The notes: generated by a model from the sequence alone, not told the origin. 7,608 nucleotides of DNA from an uncultured Flavobacterium sp. (GCF_946482535.1 NZ_CAMLRU010000130.1:1-7608), one strand, 5' to 3'. Shown: positions 1 to 7,052, counted from the first letter of the stretch. Made by a program: numbers and translations.

Positions 1-56
1 CAATTAAATAATATTAAATTTTATTATGCTTGCCTCCTAAATAGATTTTCACTTTC

Positions 57-64
57 CAAAAATA
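57..64 (-). promoter_or_regulatory. Candidate Bacteroidota -7 element pointing out of the window
   Basis: Read on the minus strand this is TATTTTTG, which fits the Bacteroidota -7 consensus TAnnTTTG. No good TTG element sits 17-23 nt upstream, so only half of the promoter is supported. It would start a transcript near position 50 running leftwards into a gene beyond the window. In this AT-rich stretch a chance match is quite possible. Confidence 0.35.
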
Positions 65-100
65 GAATTTTAAAAGTTATTAAAAAAACTTTTTATCGAC

Positions 101-135
101 AAAATGCACTTTTTTTCAGCTAAAATGCATTTTTT
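101..135. repeat. Two direct copies of AAAATGCA followed by T-tracts
   Basis: AAAATGCAC plus a T7 run begins at 101, and AAAATGCAT plus a T-run begins at 122, a 21-bp spacing that is two helical turns. The second copy includes the 12-base perfect palindrome AAAATGCATTTT at 122-133. This could be a protein-binding pair or simply AT-rich drift; no function is known to me. Confidence 0.45.
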
Positions 136-206
136 ATTCATTTTTGTAAGCTATAATTTACGATACCGTATAATTTTATTTTATAATTATTTCTCTTTTA
201 TCTCTG

Positions 207-1358
207 TTAAATACTGTTTTTGCGTTGGGCTTTCCACCATCTCTCAGGGATTTCATGGTTACAAGCCGCCAAATACTCCTCATGAGAACAAGGTAATAAC
301 GTATTTTTTTTCAATTTATTGTGTTGTCCTGAAAAAAAGTTTATTTCTATCCACCATCGGTCGGTTTTATTGCTTTTATAAAAAACCAATTCTTCATTCT
401 CTAACGGAACAATATATTTCAGATAATGCTCTTTAGTCCCAAAAGGATATTCATTAGAACGATAATTAACCCCTTCCACAAAATACCAAATCATTTGAGC
501 AATTAATACCGCTTCTTCTTTGCTGTTGTTGTGATTAAATATTCCTAACGAACTCACTTTATCACTTATACCGGCATACCTGGACAGGCTGCAGATTTCT
601 TTTCCGTCAAAGCCATTTGGAGTAAAGTTAATTAAATTTCCTGAATCTGAGGACTTTACAGAATTTAAATCTATACTAACAATATCTGCATCGCGAAAAA
701 CCGGTTCAGACAAAGCTATATTGTTAGAAATTTCTCCCAATCTGTAGGCGTCAAAATACAATTTCTCAACTAAATCAATCTCTTCTTGAGAATTGTAATA
801 AGTTTGGTAACCCACATTACTATAGTTGAACAAATTATTCGGCTCATCTAAAATGATTTTAGACAAATAAGAACCACTTGTGATTCCGTCTTCTTGCTTG
901 CCGATATCAAATTTCTTATCGATGGAAACCAAATTCACCATTTGCTCCAAACTGTCATAAGCTCTATAAATAGGATAGGTCAAATCTTGTGTGCCACCAA
1001 TAATAACCGGAATTACACTTTTACGAATGAGCTTGGCGGCCACTTTTTGCAACGCAAAAAAAGTATCTTCCAGAGAATTCCCGGGAAGAATATCGCCTAA
1101 ATCTGCTATGGAGCTTTGCCAGTTTCCCGGAAACAAACCATACAACTCTTTGCGAATGGCATCCAAATCAACTTCTTCAAAAGCTTTTATATCGCCTCTG
1201 TTTTCCAGAACTCCAACTATGGCAATCTTGATTTTATCGGTATCCGGAAAATCTTTGTCGGTATGAAAAGCGACTTTACTTCCCAAATGTTGAGAGGACA
1301 ATGCTTTTACATATTGTATAATCTCAGGATTAACGGGTGACAAAAAATCGAATTCCAT
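207..1358 (-). CDS. Arginase/formimidoylglutamase-fold protein, probably lacking the canonical metal site
   Basis: A 383-residue protein of the ureohydrolase (arginase/agmatinase/formimidoylglutamase) superfamily, whose active members hydrolyse guanidino or formimino groups using two Mn ions. The fold landmarks are present in order: GGTQD at 121-125 (family GGxHS/D), SIDKKFD at 145-151 (family DAHxD) and SIDLN at 228-232 (family SxDxD). Three of the six usual ligands are changed: His to Gln124, His to Lys149 and Asp to Asn232; Asp147, Asp151 and Asp230 remain. Canonical hydrolase activity is therefore doubtful. Residues from about 300 onwards, rich in Trp (DRWWIEI 333-339, ERWWKAQ 372-378), look like an extra C-terminal segment beyond the catalytic core. 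The start ATG lies 3 nt after the topA stop, indicating translation from the same mRNA. Homologues are often auto-annotated as formimidoylglutamase, but no other histidine-degradation gene is seen here. The fold is fairly sure; the function is unknown. Confidence 0.85.
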   Translation of the reverse strand: MEFDFLSPVNPEIIQYVKALSSQHLGSKVAFHTDKDFPDTDKIKIAIVGVLENRGDIKAFEEVDLDAIRKELYGLFPGNWQSSIADLGDILPGNSLEDTFFALQKVAAKLIRKSVIPVIIGGTQDLTYPIYRAYDSLEQMVNLVSIDKKFDIGKQEDGITSGSYLSKIILDEPNNLFNYSNVGYQTYYNSQEEIDLVEKLYFDAYRLGEISNNIALSEPVFRDADIVSIDLNSVKSSDSGNLINFTPNGFDGKEICSLSRYAGISDKVSSLGIFNHNNSKEEAVLIAQMIWYFVEGVNYRSNEYPFGTKEHYLKYIVPLENEELVFYKSNKTDRWWIEINFFSGQHNKLKKNTLLPCSHEEYLAACNHEIPERWWKAQRKNSI

Positions 1359-1361
1359 AAA

Positions 1362-3878
1362 TTATTTCTTTTTAGTGGTCGCTTTTTTAGTAGTGGTCTT
1401 TTTTGCAGCCGTTTTTTTAGCTGCGTTTTTTTTCTCCGGCGTTTTCTTGGCAATCATTTCTTGTACTTGTTCTAAAGTCAATTTAGAAGCATCAATATCT
1501 TTGTTTAATTCGATTTTGATTTTGCCTTTGGTAATGACTGATTTCCCCCAACGGGCTTTTTCAACAACGATTCCTTCTTCTTTCCAATGGTGAATGACTT
1601 TATCGATATCTTTTTGCAATTTTTCCTCAATTAACTCAGCAATATCTGATTGTGAAAGATTGTCAAAATTGTATTTTTTATTGACATTGATAAAAATACC
1701 GTTCCATTTCAAGAAAGGCCCGAAGCGACCAACACCCTTTTGAACATCCATACCTTGGTAAACCGCAATCGGTGCATCGGCTTTGACTTTTTCATCAATT
1801 AATTCCTGAGCGCGCTCCATAGTAACATCTAAAGGATCTTCCCCTTTTGGCAAGGAGATAAATTGTTTTCCGAAACGAACATATGGTCCGAAACGACCAT
1901 TGCTTACCTCAACTTCTTCTCCTTTATATTGACCTAAATTTTTTGGCAACAAGAACAAGTTCAAAGCTTCTTCTAAAGTAATGTTACCAATATTCTGATC
2001 CTGACGCAAACTGGCAAATTGTTTATTTTCATCTTCAGCATCGCCAATTTGAGCCATCGGTCCGAATTTCCCTAAGCGAACGGATACCGGTTTCCCAGAT
2101 TTTGGGTCGGTGCCCAATATTCTTTCGCCACTTTCACGATCGGCATTTTTTTCTACTTCAATGACATTTGGATGGAACTTGTTGTAGAAATCCTGCATCA
2201 TTTTGGCCCAATCGATATTGCCTTCTGCGATTTCGTCAAAATCTTGTTCTACTTTGGCTGTAAAATTATAATCCAAAATAGCTTCGAAGTTTTTCACCAA
2301 AAAGTCGTTTACAATCGTTCCGATATCGGTTGGTACCAATTTTCCTTTGTCGGAACCGGTGTTTTCTTTTAAAATCTTTTCGTCCACTTTGCTGTCTTTC
2401 AAGGTCAGCTGAACATATTTCCTTTCTACGCCGTCTAAGTTTCCTTTTTCCACATAGTTTCTATTGATAATGGTAGAAATTGTTGGCGCATAGGTTGACG
2501 GACGACCGATTCCCAATTCTTCTAATTTTTTCACCAAAGAAGCTTCGGTATATCTAGACGCCGGGCGCGTGTATCTTTCGGTAGCGATGATATTGTTGTT
2601 GGTCAATTTCTCATTGACTTTTAAAGCCGGTAACATGCCTTCTTGTTCTTCATCATCCTCGTCATTGCCTTCCAAGTAAACTTTTAAGAATCCTTCAAAT
2701 TTGATTACTTCGCCGGTGGCTTGGAAAACTTCAGAATGATTATTCGCTTCAATCTTAACATTCGTTCTTTCCAACTCGGCATCGGCCATTTGAGATGCTA
2801 AAGTTCTTTTCCAAATCAACTCATATAAACGGGCTTGGTCTCTTTCCACATTTACAGAATGACGTGACATATCGGTTGGACGAATGGCTTCGTGTGCTTC
2901 TTGGGCGCCTTTGGATTTGGTATTAAAGTTTCTCGGCTTACTGAATTCCGCTCCGTAGTAACTGGTGATTTCCGCTTGAGCGGCAGTCATAGCTTCTTGA
3001 GACAAGTTTACACTATCAGTTCTCATATATGTGATGAGTCCGGCTTCGTACAATCGCTGTGCAATTTGCATGGTAATTCCAACGGGCAAATATAATTTTC
3101 GAGCAGCTTCCTGTTGCAATGTAGAAGTTGTAAATGGTGCTGCCGGTGATTTTTTGGTTGGTTTGGTTTCTAAATCGGCTACCTTATATATAGAACCTAT
3201 ATTTTTTTGCAAGAAGTCTTCCGCTTCTTTTTTGGTAGCGAAGTTTTTCGGCAATTTGGCTTTTACCACTTTTCCGGCTTCGTTGGTGAATTCGGCAGTA
3301 ACAGAATAAGAAGCAACCGGTTTGAACTCTTGGATTTCTCTTTCGCGCTCTACAATTAATCTAACAGAAACGGATTGCACACGACCGGCGGACAAACCGC
3401 CTTTTACTTTTTTCCATAAAACCGGAGACAATTCGTAACCTACTAATCTATCTAAAACTCTACGAGCTTGTTGGGCGTTTACTAAGTTGTAATCTATTCC
3501 GCGTGGATTTTCAATCGCTTTTTGAATGGCAGTTTTCGTGATTTCGTGGAAAACAATTCTTTTGGTTTTGCTTTTGTCTAACTTTAATTCTTCCGTCAAG
3601 TGCCAAGAAATGGCTTCTCCCTCGCGGTCCTCATCGGAAGCCAACCAAACGGTTTCGGCATTTTTGGATAAATCTTTCAGTTTTTTAACCAAAGCTTTTT
3701 TATCGGAAGACACTTCATATTTAGGCTTAAAACCATTTTCTACATCTACTCCAATTTCTTTAGAAGGCAAGTCGGCTATGTGCCCATAACTCGACTCTAC
3801 CTGATAATCATTTCCCAGAAATTTTTCGATTGTTTTTGCCTTCGCCGGCGACTCCACGATAACTAAATTCTTTGCCAT
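1362..3878 (-). CDS. topA: DNA topoisomerase I (type IA)
   Basis: This 838-residue enzyme relaxes negatively supercoiled DNA by single-strand passage through a 5'-phosphotyrosyl intermediate, acting on the nucleoid. The N-terminal Toprim domain starts at once (VIVESPAKAKTIEKFLG 6-22, with Glu9) and carries the metal-binding acidic triad Asp82, Asp84 and Glu86 in SDEDREGE. The core has SAGRVQSVSVRL (163-174) and the active-site motif LITYMRTDS, with nucleophile Tyr284 and Arg286. HEAIRPT (329-335) and GIGRPSTYA (456-464) are further type IA signatures. Instead of Cys4 zinc fingers, the C-terminus has about four glycine/aromatic repeats (GKFGP 603, GRFGP 661, GRFGP 717, ARWGK 775) and then a Lys/Ala/Thr tail from about 811. 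I find no cysteine in the protein. An acidic loop lies at 404-413. The start is fixed by the conserved N-terminus. It is the first gene of an operon with the arginase-fold gene. Confidence 0.98.
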   Translation of the reverse strand: MAKNLVIVESPAKAKTIEKFLGNDYQVESSYGHIADLPSKEIGVDVENGFKPKYEVSSDKKALVKKLKDLSKNAETVWLASDEDREGEAISWHLTEELKLDKSKTKRIVFHEITKTAIQKAIENPRGIDYNLVNAQQARRVLDRLVGYELSPVLWKKVKGGLSAGRVQSVSVRLIVEREREIQEFKPVASYSVTAEFTNEAGKVVKAKLPKNFATKKEAEDFLQKNIGSIYKVADLETKPTKKSPAAPFTTSTLQQEAARKLYLPVGITMQIAQRLYEAGLITYMRTDSVNLSQEAMTAAQAEITSYYGAEFSKPRNFNTKSKGAQEAHEAIRPTDMSRHSVNVERDQARLYELIWKRTLASQMADAELERTNVKIEANNHSEVFQATGEVIKFEGFLKVYLEGNDEDDEEQEGMLPALKVNEKLTNNNIIATERYTRPASRYTEASLVKKLEELGIGRPSTYAPTISTIINRNYVEKGNLDGVERKYVQLTLKDSKVDEKILKENTGSDKGKLVPTDIGTIVNDFLVKNFEAILDYNFTAKVEQDFDEIAEGNIDWAKMMQDFYNKFHPNVIEVEKNADRESGERILGTDPKSGKPVSVRLGKFGPMAQIGDAEDENKQFASLRQDQNIGNITLEEALNLFLLPKNLGQYKGEEVEVSNGRFGPYVRFGKQFISLPKGEDPLDVTMERAQELIDEKVKADAPIAVYQGMDVQKGVGRFGPFLKWNGIFINVNKKYNFDNLSQSDIAELIEEKLQKDIDKVIHHWKEEGIVVEKARWGKSVITKGKIKIELNKDIDASKLTLEQVQEMIAKKTPEKKNAAKKTAAKKTTTKKATTKKK

Positions 3879-3898
3879 ATCCCGATTGTTTACGCGGA

Positions 3899-3906
3899 CA
3901 AAAGTA
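3899..3906 (-). promoter_or_regulatory. topA promoter -7 element
   Basis: Read on the minus strand this is TACTTTTG, an exact fit to the Bacteroidota -7 consensus TAnnTTTG. It would place the transcript start near 3892-3894, giving a short leader of about 14-16 nt before the topA ATG at 3878. I see no convincing TTG element at the proper upstream distance; the expected position lies in an A/T-rich run. The position just ahead of the gene supports it despite the weak -33. Confidence 0.55.
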
Positions 3907-4048
3907 AACGTTTTTTTTAAAATACCGATTTAGTGTAACTTTTTAACGGTGATTGACTCAAAAAAAATGGATTTATACCTTAATATATTATATCGTTGCA
4001 AGCAATATTTGCAAACAGTCATTCCCAACGCAAAAGACGCCAACTAAT

Positions 4049-4090
4049 TAGCCCCGATTGCAACGGCGCCTTGCAGAGTGGAAAGCGGGA
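4049..4090 (+). ncRNA. Structured non-coding element resembling a recurrent flavobacterial intergenic motif (possibly Flavo-1 type)
   Basis: The core begins TAGCCCCGATTG and ends GTGGAAAGCGGGA. From memory, a recurrent intergenic element in Flavobacterium genomes has almost the same ends (TAGCCCCGATTGAAGCGGC ... GCGGAAAGCGGGA); I think, but am not certain, that it corresponds to the Flavo-1 RNA family. Visible pairing supports structure: CCCG (4053-4056) pairs with CGGG (4086-4089), enclosing a second stem TGCAA (4059-4063) with TTGCA (4071-4075) around the loop CGGCGCC. Compared with the remembered form the middle is short, so this may be a reduced or decaying copy. It sits upstream of the miaB promoter, so it is unlikely to be a miaB leader. 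Its direction of transcription and its promoter are not established; the plus strand is chosen because that is how I recall the motif being read. Confidence 0.5.
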
Positions 4091-4154
4091 ACACGGATTC
4101 CAAGCATGCGCAAACGACTCGCTCCAAAACTTTTGTTAAACCATCTCTGCCATC

Positions 4155-4186
4155 TTGTCATATTTTATAATTTAGTATTATCTTTG
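4155..4186 (+). promoter_or_regulatory. miaB promoter (Bacteroidota-type -33/-7)
   Basis: TTG at 4155-4157 and TATCTTTG at 4179-4186 are separated by 21 nt, matching the primary sigma factor consensus of Bacteroidota (TTG, 17-23 nt, TAnnTTTG) exactly. The predicted transcript start is around 4191-4193, leaving a leader of about 20 nt before the miaB ATG at 4213. This is the best-formed promoter in the window and probably drives miaB and the downstream regulator. Confidence 0.75.
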
Positions 4187-4212
4187 CTGTCCGATTAAGC
4201 GAAAATCATTTT

Positions 4213-5664
4213 ATGGAAAAGGAAATTGAAGAGAAAAAACAAGGCACCAGCTTGGTTTTGGAACAAAAAGAAGGCAACACTAAAAAACTATTTATAGAAA
4301 GCTATGGCTGTGCGATGAATTTTTCGGACAGTGAAATTGTAGCGTCTATCTTGACCGAACAAGGGTATAATACTACTCAAAAATTAGAAGAAGCCGACTT
4401 GGTTTTGGTGAACACTTGTTCTATCCGAGACAAAGCAGAACAAACCGTGCGCAAGCGTTTGGAAAAATATAATGCGGTAAAACGCAGTATTAATCCGGGG
4501 ATGAAAGTGGGCGTTTTGGGTTGTATGGCCGAGCGTTTGAAAAGCCAATTCTTAGAAGAAGAAAAAATTGTAGACATGGTCGTTGGACCGGATGCCTACA
4601 AGGATTTACCGAATCTTTTGAAAGAGGTTGAAGAAGGTCGAGATGCGATAAATGTTATCCTTTCCAAAGACGAAACTTATGGCGATGTTTCTCCGGTGCG
4701 TTTGAACAGCAATGGCGTAAATGCCTTTGTTTCGATTACACGTGGTTGCGACAATATGTGCACGTTTTGCGTAGTGCCTTTTACTCGTGGTCGTGAGCGC
4801 AGCCGTGAGCCACAAAGTATTATGGCTGAAATTCAGGATTTATGGGACAGAGGTTTTAAAGAAGTTTGCTTGTTGGGTCAGAATGTCGACAGTTACCTTT
4901 GGTACGGCGGCGGTTTGAAAAAAGATTTCGACAAAGCCACCGAAATGCAAAAAGCCACCGCTACCGATTTTGCGCAATTGTTGGAACAATGTGCAATTGC
5001 TTTCCCTAAAATGCGTTTCCGTTTTTCGACTTCGAATCCGCAAGACATGCACGAAGAAGTGTTGCATGTGATTGCCAAATACGATAATGTTTGCAACTAT
5101 ATTCACTTACCGGTGCAAAGCGGAAGCACGCGAATTTTGAAAGAAATGAACCGCCAACACACCCGTGAAGAATACATGGAACTGATTGACAAAATCAAAC
5201 GCATCATTCCCGATTGTTCTATTTCACAAGATATGATTGCCGGTTTCCCAACCGAAACCGAAGAAGACCACCAAGACACCTTGACTTTGATGGAATATGT
5301 AGAATATGACTTCGGTTATATGTTTGCTTATTCAGAAAGACCGGGTACTTTGGCAGCTCGTAAAATGGAAGATGATGTTCCTGAAGAAGTAAAGAAAAGA
5401 CGTTTACAGGAAATTGTAGACTTACAACAAATACTAAGCGAAAAAAGAACCAAACGTTTCTTAGGTCAAACCGTAGAAGTGTTGATTGAAAAAGAATCTA
5501 AAAAATCAGACCAACACTGGAGCGGCAGAAACTCTGAAAATGTGGTGACCGTTTTCCCGAAAGGTAATTATAAAGAAGGCGATTTTGTGCTGGTAAAAGT
5601 AACCGATTGCACGACTGCCACTTTGATTGGAGAAGCGGTTGGGTATAGCGAAATGCAAAGCTAA
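4213..5664 (+). CDS. miaB: tRNA-2-methylthio-N6-dimethylallyladenosine synthase
   Basis: A 483-residue radical-SAM methylthiotransferase that converts i6A37 to ms2i6A37 next to the anticodon of tRNAs reading UNN codons, stabilising codon pairing; it acts after the prenyltransferase MiaA. The N-terminal domain supplies the three cysteines for the auxiliary 4Fe-4S cluster: Cys33 (SYGCAMN), Cys69 ([10 protein letters not shown]) and Cys104 (LGCMAER). The radical-SAM core has CxxxCxxC at Cys179, Cys183 and Cys186 within [20 protein letters not shown], and a TRAM RNA-binding domain closes the protein at about 416-478. IRDKAE and [12 protein letters not shown] favour MiaB over MtaB or RimO. A charged, poorly conserved extension of about 24 residues precedes the core, and a Lys-rich insertion occupies about 230-252. 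The start fits the promoter spacing. It is the first gene of a plus-strand unit, with 81 nt before the regulator. Confidence 0.97.
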   Translation: MEKEIEEKKQGTSLVLEQKEGNTKKLFIESYGCAMNFSDSEIVASILTEQGYNTTQKLEEADLVLVNTCSIRDKAEQTVRKRLEKYNAVKRSINPGMKVGVLGCMAERLKSQFLEEEKIVDMVVGPDAYKDLPNLLKEVEEGRDAINVILSKDETYGDVSPVRLNSNGVNAFVSITRGCDNMCTFCVVPFTRGRERSREPQSIMAEIQDLWDRGFKEVCLLGQNVDSYLWYGGGLKKDFDKATEMQKATATDFAQLLEQCAIAFPKMRFRFSTSNPQDMHEEVLHVIAKYDNVCNYIHLPVQSGSTRILKEMNRQHTREEYMELIDKIKRIIPDCSISQDMIAGFPTETEEDHQDTLTLMEYVEYDFGYMFAYSERPGTLAARKMEDDVPEEVKKRRLQEIVDLQQILSEKRTKRFLGQTVEVLIEKESKKSDQHWSGRNSENVVTVFPKGNYKEGDFVLVKVTDCTTATLIGEAVGYSEMQS

Positions 5665-5666
5665 AA

Positions 5667-5706
5667 GTTTAATATGGTTTAAGATTGTTTAATGTGGTTT
5701 AACCCT
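5667..5706. repeat. Two tandem 20-bp units rich in GTTTAA
   Basis: Units at 5667-5686 and 5687-5706 share their first 16 bases, GTTTAATRTGGTTTAA, with a single A/G difference, and differ in the last four. The tract starts 3 nt after the miaB stop. GGTTTAA at 5696-5702 is complementary to TTAAACC at 5722-5728, so the unit can fold with the palindromic stretch that follows. It may reduce read-through after miaB or may be simple-sequence expansion. Confidence 0.7.
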
Positions 5707-5712
5707 AACAAT

Positions 5713-5726
5713 TTTAAACGTTTAAA
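5713..5726. repeat. 14-base perfect palindrome TTTAAACGTTTAAA
   Basis: A perfect palindrome midway between miaB and the regulator gene, followed by a further TTTTAAAC. It could be an operator half-site pair, a weak AT-only hairpin in the mRNA, or part of the same GTTTAA simple-sequence tract. It lacks the GC stem and T-run of a normal intrinsic terminator, and no TAnnTTTG promoter element is visible in this 81-nt gap. Confidence 0.6.
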
Positions 5727-5745
5727 CCTTTTAAACAAATAATTA

Positions 5746-7008
5746 ATGGAATCAGTTCAAAACATAAAACAACGCTTTGAGATTATCGGGAATGACCCGA
5801 AGCTCAATCGTGCCATAGAAAAAGCGATTCAGGTTGCTCCTACCGATATTTCTGTCTTGGTTGTGGGCGAAAGTGGTGTTGGTAAAGAAAGTATTCCAAG
5901 AATCATCCATTCACTTTCGCACAGAAAACACGGGAAATACATTGCGGTTAACTGTGGTGCGATTCCGGAAGGAACCATTGACAGTGAATTATTCGGGCAT
6001 GAAAAAGGCGCTTTTACCGGCGCGACCAATACTCGTGAAGGTTATTTTGAAGTAGCCGATGGCGGCACGATTTTTTTGGATGAAGTAGGTGAATTACCGC
6101 TGACCACTCAAGTTAGATTACTTCGTGTTTTAGAAAATGGAGAGTTTATCAAAGTCGGTTCCTCGCAAGTACAAAAAACCAATGTCAGAATTGTAGCTGC
6201 TACCAATGTCAATATGTTTGACGCCATTGAAAAAGGAAAGTTCCGTGAGGATTTGTATTATCGATTAAGTACTGTTGATATTCCGTTGCCGCCATTGCGC
6301 GACCGAAAAGACGATATTCATTTATTGTTTAGAAAATTTGCGGCCGATTTTGCTCACAAATACAAAATGCCTCCTATTAAATTGAGTGACGATGCCATTC
6401 AGTTTCTACAAAGATACCGATGGAGCGGAAATATCCGTCAGTTGCGCAATGTGGCGGAACAAATTTCGGTTTTGGAAACCAACAGAGATATTTCGTTAGC
6501 AACATTGCAATCTTATCTTCCGACCGAAGGCAGCACTTTACCTTCAGTGGTTGGCGGAAAAAAATCGGATAGTGATTTTGCTACCGAGAGAGATATTCTT
6601 TACAAAGTCCTTTTTGACATGAAAAGTGATTTGAATGATTTGAAGAAACTGACTTTGGAACTGATGAAAAACGGCGCCAAAGTACAAGATATTAATCCGA
6701 GTTTGATTCAGAAAGTCTACGGCTCGAAAGAAGCAGAAAGCGAGATCTCCTTTGAAGAAACACCAAGAGTTAATGTCATTCCGACCCAAACTCAAGCTCA
6801 CCAAGAGGAATTTGAAGAAGATGACGACCAAAATTACCTAGATGCCGAAACGGTTGAAGAAGAAGAGGTTTTGAAATTGGAACAAAAAGAAATTGAACTC
6901 ATCAAAAAATCATTGGAACGTCACAAAGGAAAGAGAAAAGCAGCAGCAGATGAATTGGGAATTTCAGAGCGAACTTTGTACCGAAAAATTAAACAATTTG
7001 ATTTGTAA
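5746..7008 (+). CDS. Sigma-54-dependent AAA+ transcriptional activator without a sensor domain
   Basis: A 420-residue bacterial enhancer-binding protein that uses ATP to remodel RNA polymerase carrying sigma-54 (RpoN). The AAA+ domain begins near residue 12: Walker A GESGVGKE (41-48), the sigma-54 contact loop GAFTGA (88-93) fully intact, Walker B GGTIFLDE (106-113), the arginine-finger region FREDLYYRL (166-174, Arg167 and Arg173) and sensor II GNIRQLRN (228-235). The C-terminus is a Fis-type helix-turn-helix (about 379-417, with AADELGISERTLYRKIKQF). Between them is an unusually long linker of about 115 residues with a probable coiled coil (280-310) and an acidic stretch (354-374). No receiver, GAF or PAS domain precedes the AAA+ module, so control by abundance or by a partner protein is likely (inference). 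It lies 81 nt after miaB and 44 nt before the LptE gene. Target genes cannot be read from the window. Confidence 0.95.
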   Translation: MESVQNIKQRFEIIGNDPKLNRAIEKAIQVAPTDISVLVVGESGVGKESIPRIIHSLSHRKHGKYIAVNCGAIPEGTIDSELFGHEKGAFTGATNTREGYFEVADGGTIFLDEVGELPLTTQVRLLRVLENGEFIKVGSSQVQKTNVRIVAATNVNMFDAIEKGKFREDLYYRLSTVDIPLPPLRDRKDDIHLLFRKFAADFAHKYKMPPIKLSDDAIQFLQRYRWSGNIRQLRNVAEQISVLETNRDISLATLQSYLPTEGSTLPSVVGGKKSDSDFATERDILYKVLFDMKSDLNDLKKLTLELMKNGAKVQDINPSLIQKVYGSKEAESEISFEETPRVNVIPTQTQAHQEEFEEDDDQNYLDAETVEEEEVLKLEQKEIELIKKSLERHKGKRKAAADELGISERTLYRKIKQFDL

Positions 7009-7036
7009 ATAATCCTCGGATAAAACCGAAAAAGAA

Positions 7037-7044
7037 TATCTTTG
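7037..7044 (+). promoter_or_regulatory. Candidate -7 element just upstream of lptE
   Basis: TATCTTTG matches TAnnTTTG and is identical to the miaB -7 element. Transcription would begin near 7050, only a few bases before the ATG at 7053, giving an almost leaderless message. The nearest TTTG upstream (7002-7005) is 31 nt away, too far, so the -33 is missing. It may be a supplementary promoter separating lptE from the regulator, or a chance match. Confidence 0.4.
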
Positions 7045-7052
7045 GAATCGAG

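Larger units (their letters stand above)
1..206. other. AT-rich intergenic region downstream of the arginase-fold gene
   Basis: No convincing gene is present. The region follows the minus-strand arginase-fold gene and reads towards whatever minus-strand gene lies beyond the window edge. It contains a minus-strand promoter-like element at 57-64, two AAAATGCA copies at 101-135, and an AT-rich imperfect hairpin (155-162 pairing with 167-175, one bulged base, 4-base loop). On the minus strand the hairpin is not followed by a run of T, so it is a poor intrinsic terminator for the upstream gene. A 110-codon plus-strand open frame starting at 104 runs into the antisense of the real gene and has low-complexity Phe/Tyr-rich content, so I do not call it. 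Confidence 0.6.
3879..4212. other. Divergent topA/miaB intergenic region
   Basis: This 334-bp gap holds the start signals of two divergent units and a non-coding element, but no gene I can support. From the topA side it contains the topA -7 element (3899-3906), about 110 bases of very AT-rich DNA (roughly 25% GC over 3911-4020), a small inverted pair TTGCAA / TTGCAA flanking 4000, then a GC-rich island (42 of 70 bases over 4051-4120) including the structured element at 4049-4090 and the palindrome GCATGC at 4104-4109. After CAAAACTTTTG (4125-4135) comes the miaB promoter at 4155-4186. The abrupt rise in GC is the main compositional break in the window. Confidence 0.8.

Noticed and set aside
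155..175. Hairpin as an intrinsic terminator of the arginase-fold gene
   Set aside because: The stem is AT-rich with a bulge, and on the minus strand it is not followed by a T-run; the T-rich side lies on the plus strand, where no gene ends.
104..436. Plus-strand 110-codon open frame overlapping the end of the arginase-fold gene
   Set aside because: Phe/Tyr-rich low-complexity translation, two thirds antisense to a well-supported gene, and no promoter or family resemblance.
4004..4011. AATATTTG as a -7 element for the GC-rich non-coding element
   Set aside because: It breaks the TAnnTTTG consensus at the first base and has no TTG at the right distance upstream.
4051..4140. tRNA or other standard RNA gene in the GC-rich island
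   Set aside because: No cloverleaf arms, T-loop (GTTCRA) or CCA-type acceptor stem can be found in the island.
4377..5106. Several minus-strand open frames inside miaB, and similar plus-strand frames inside topA
   Set aside because: They are antisense shadows of strongly supported genes, without recognisable domains or start signals.
5713..5728. Intrinsic terminator after miaB
   Set aside because: The palindrome is almost pure A/T with a CG centre and lacks a following T-run; it is better kept as a repeat of unknown role.
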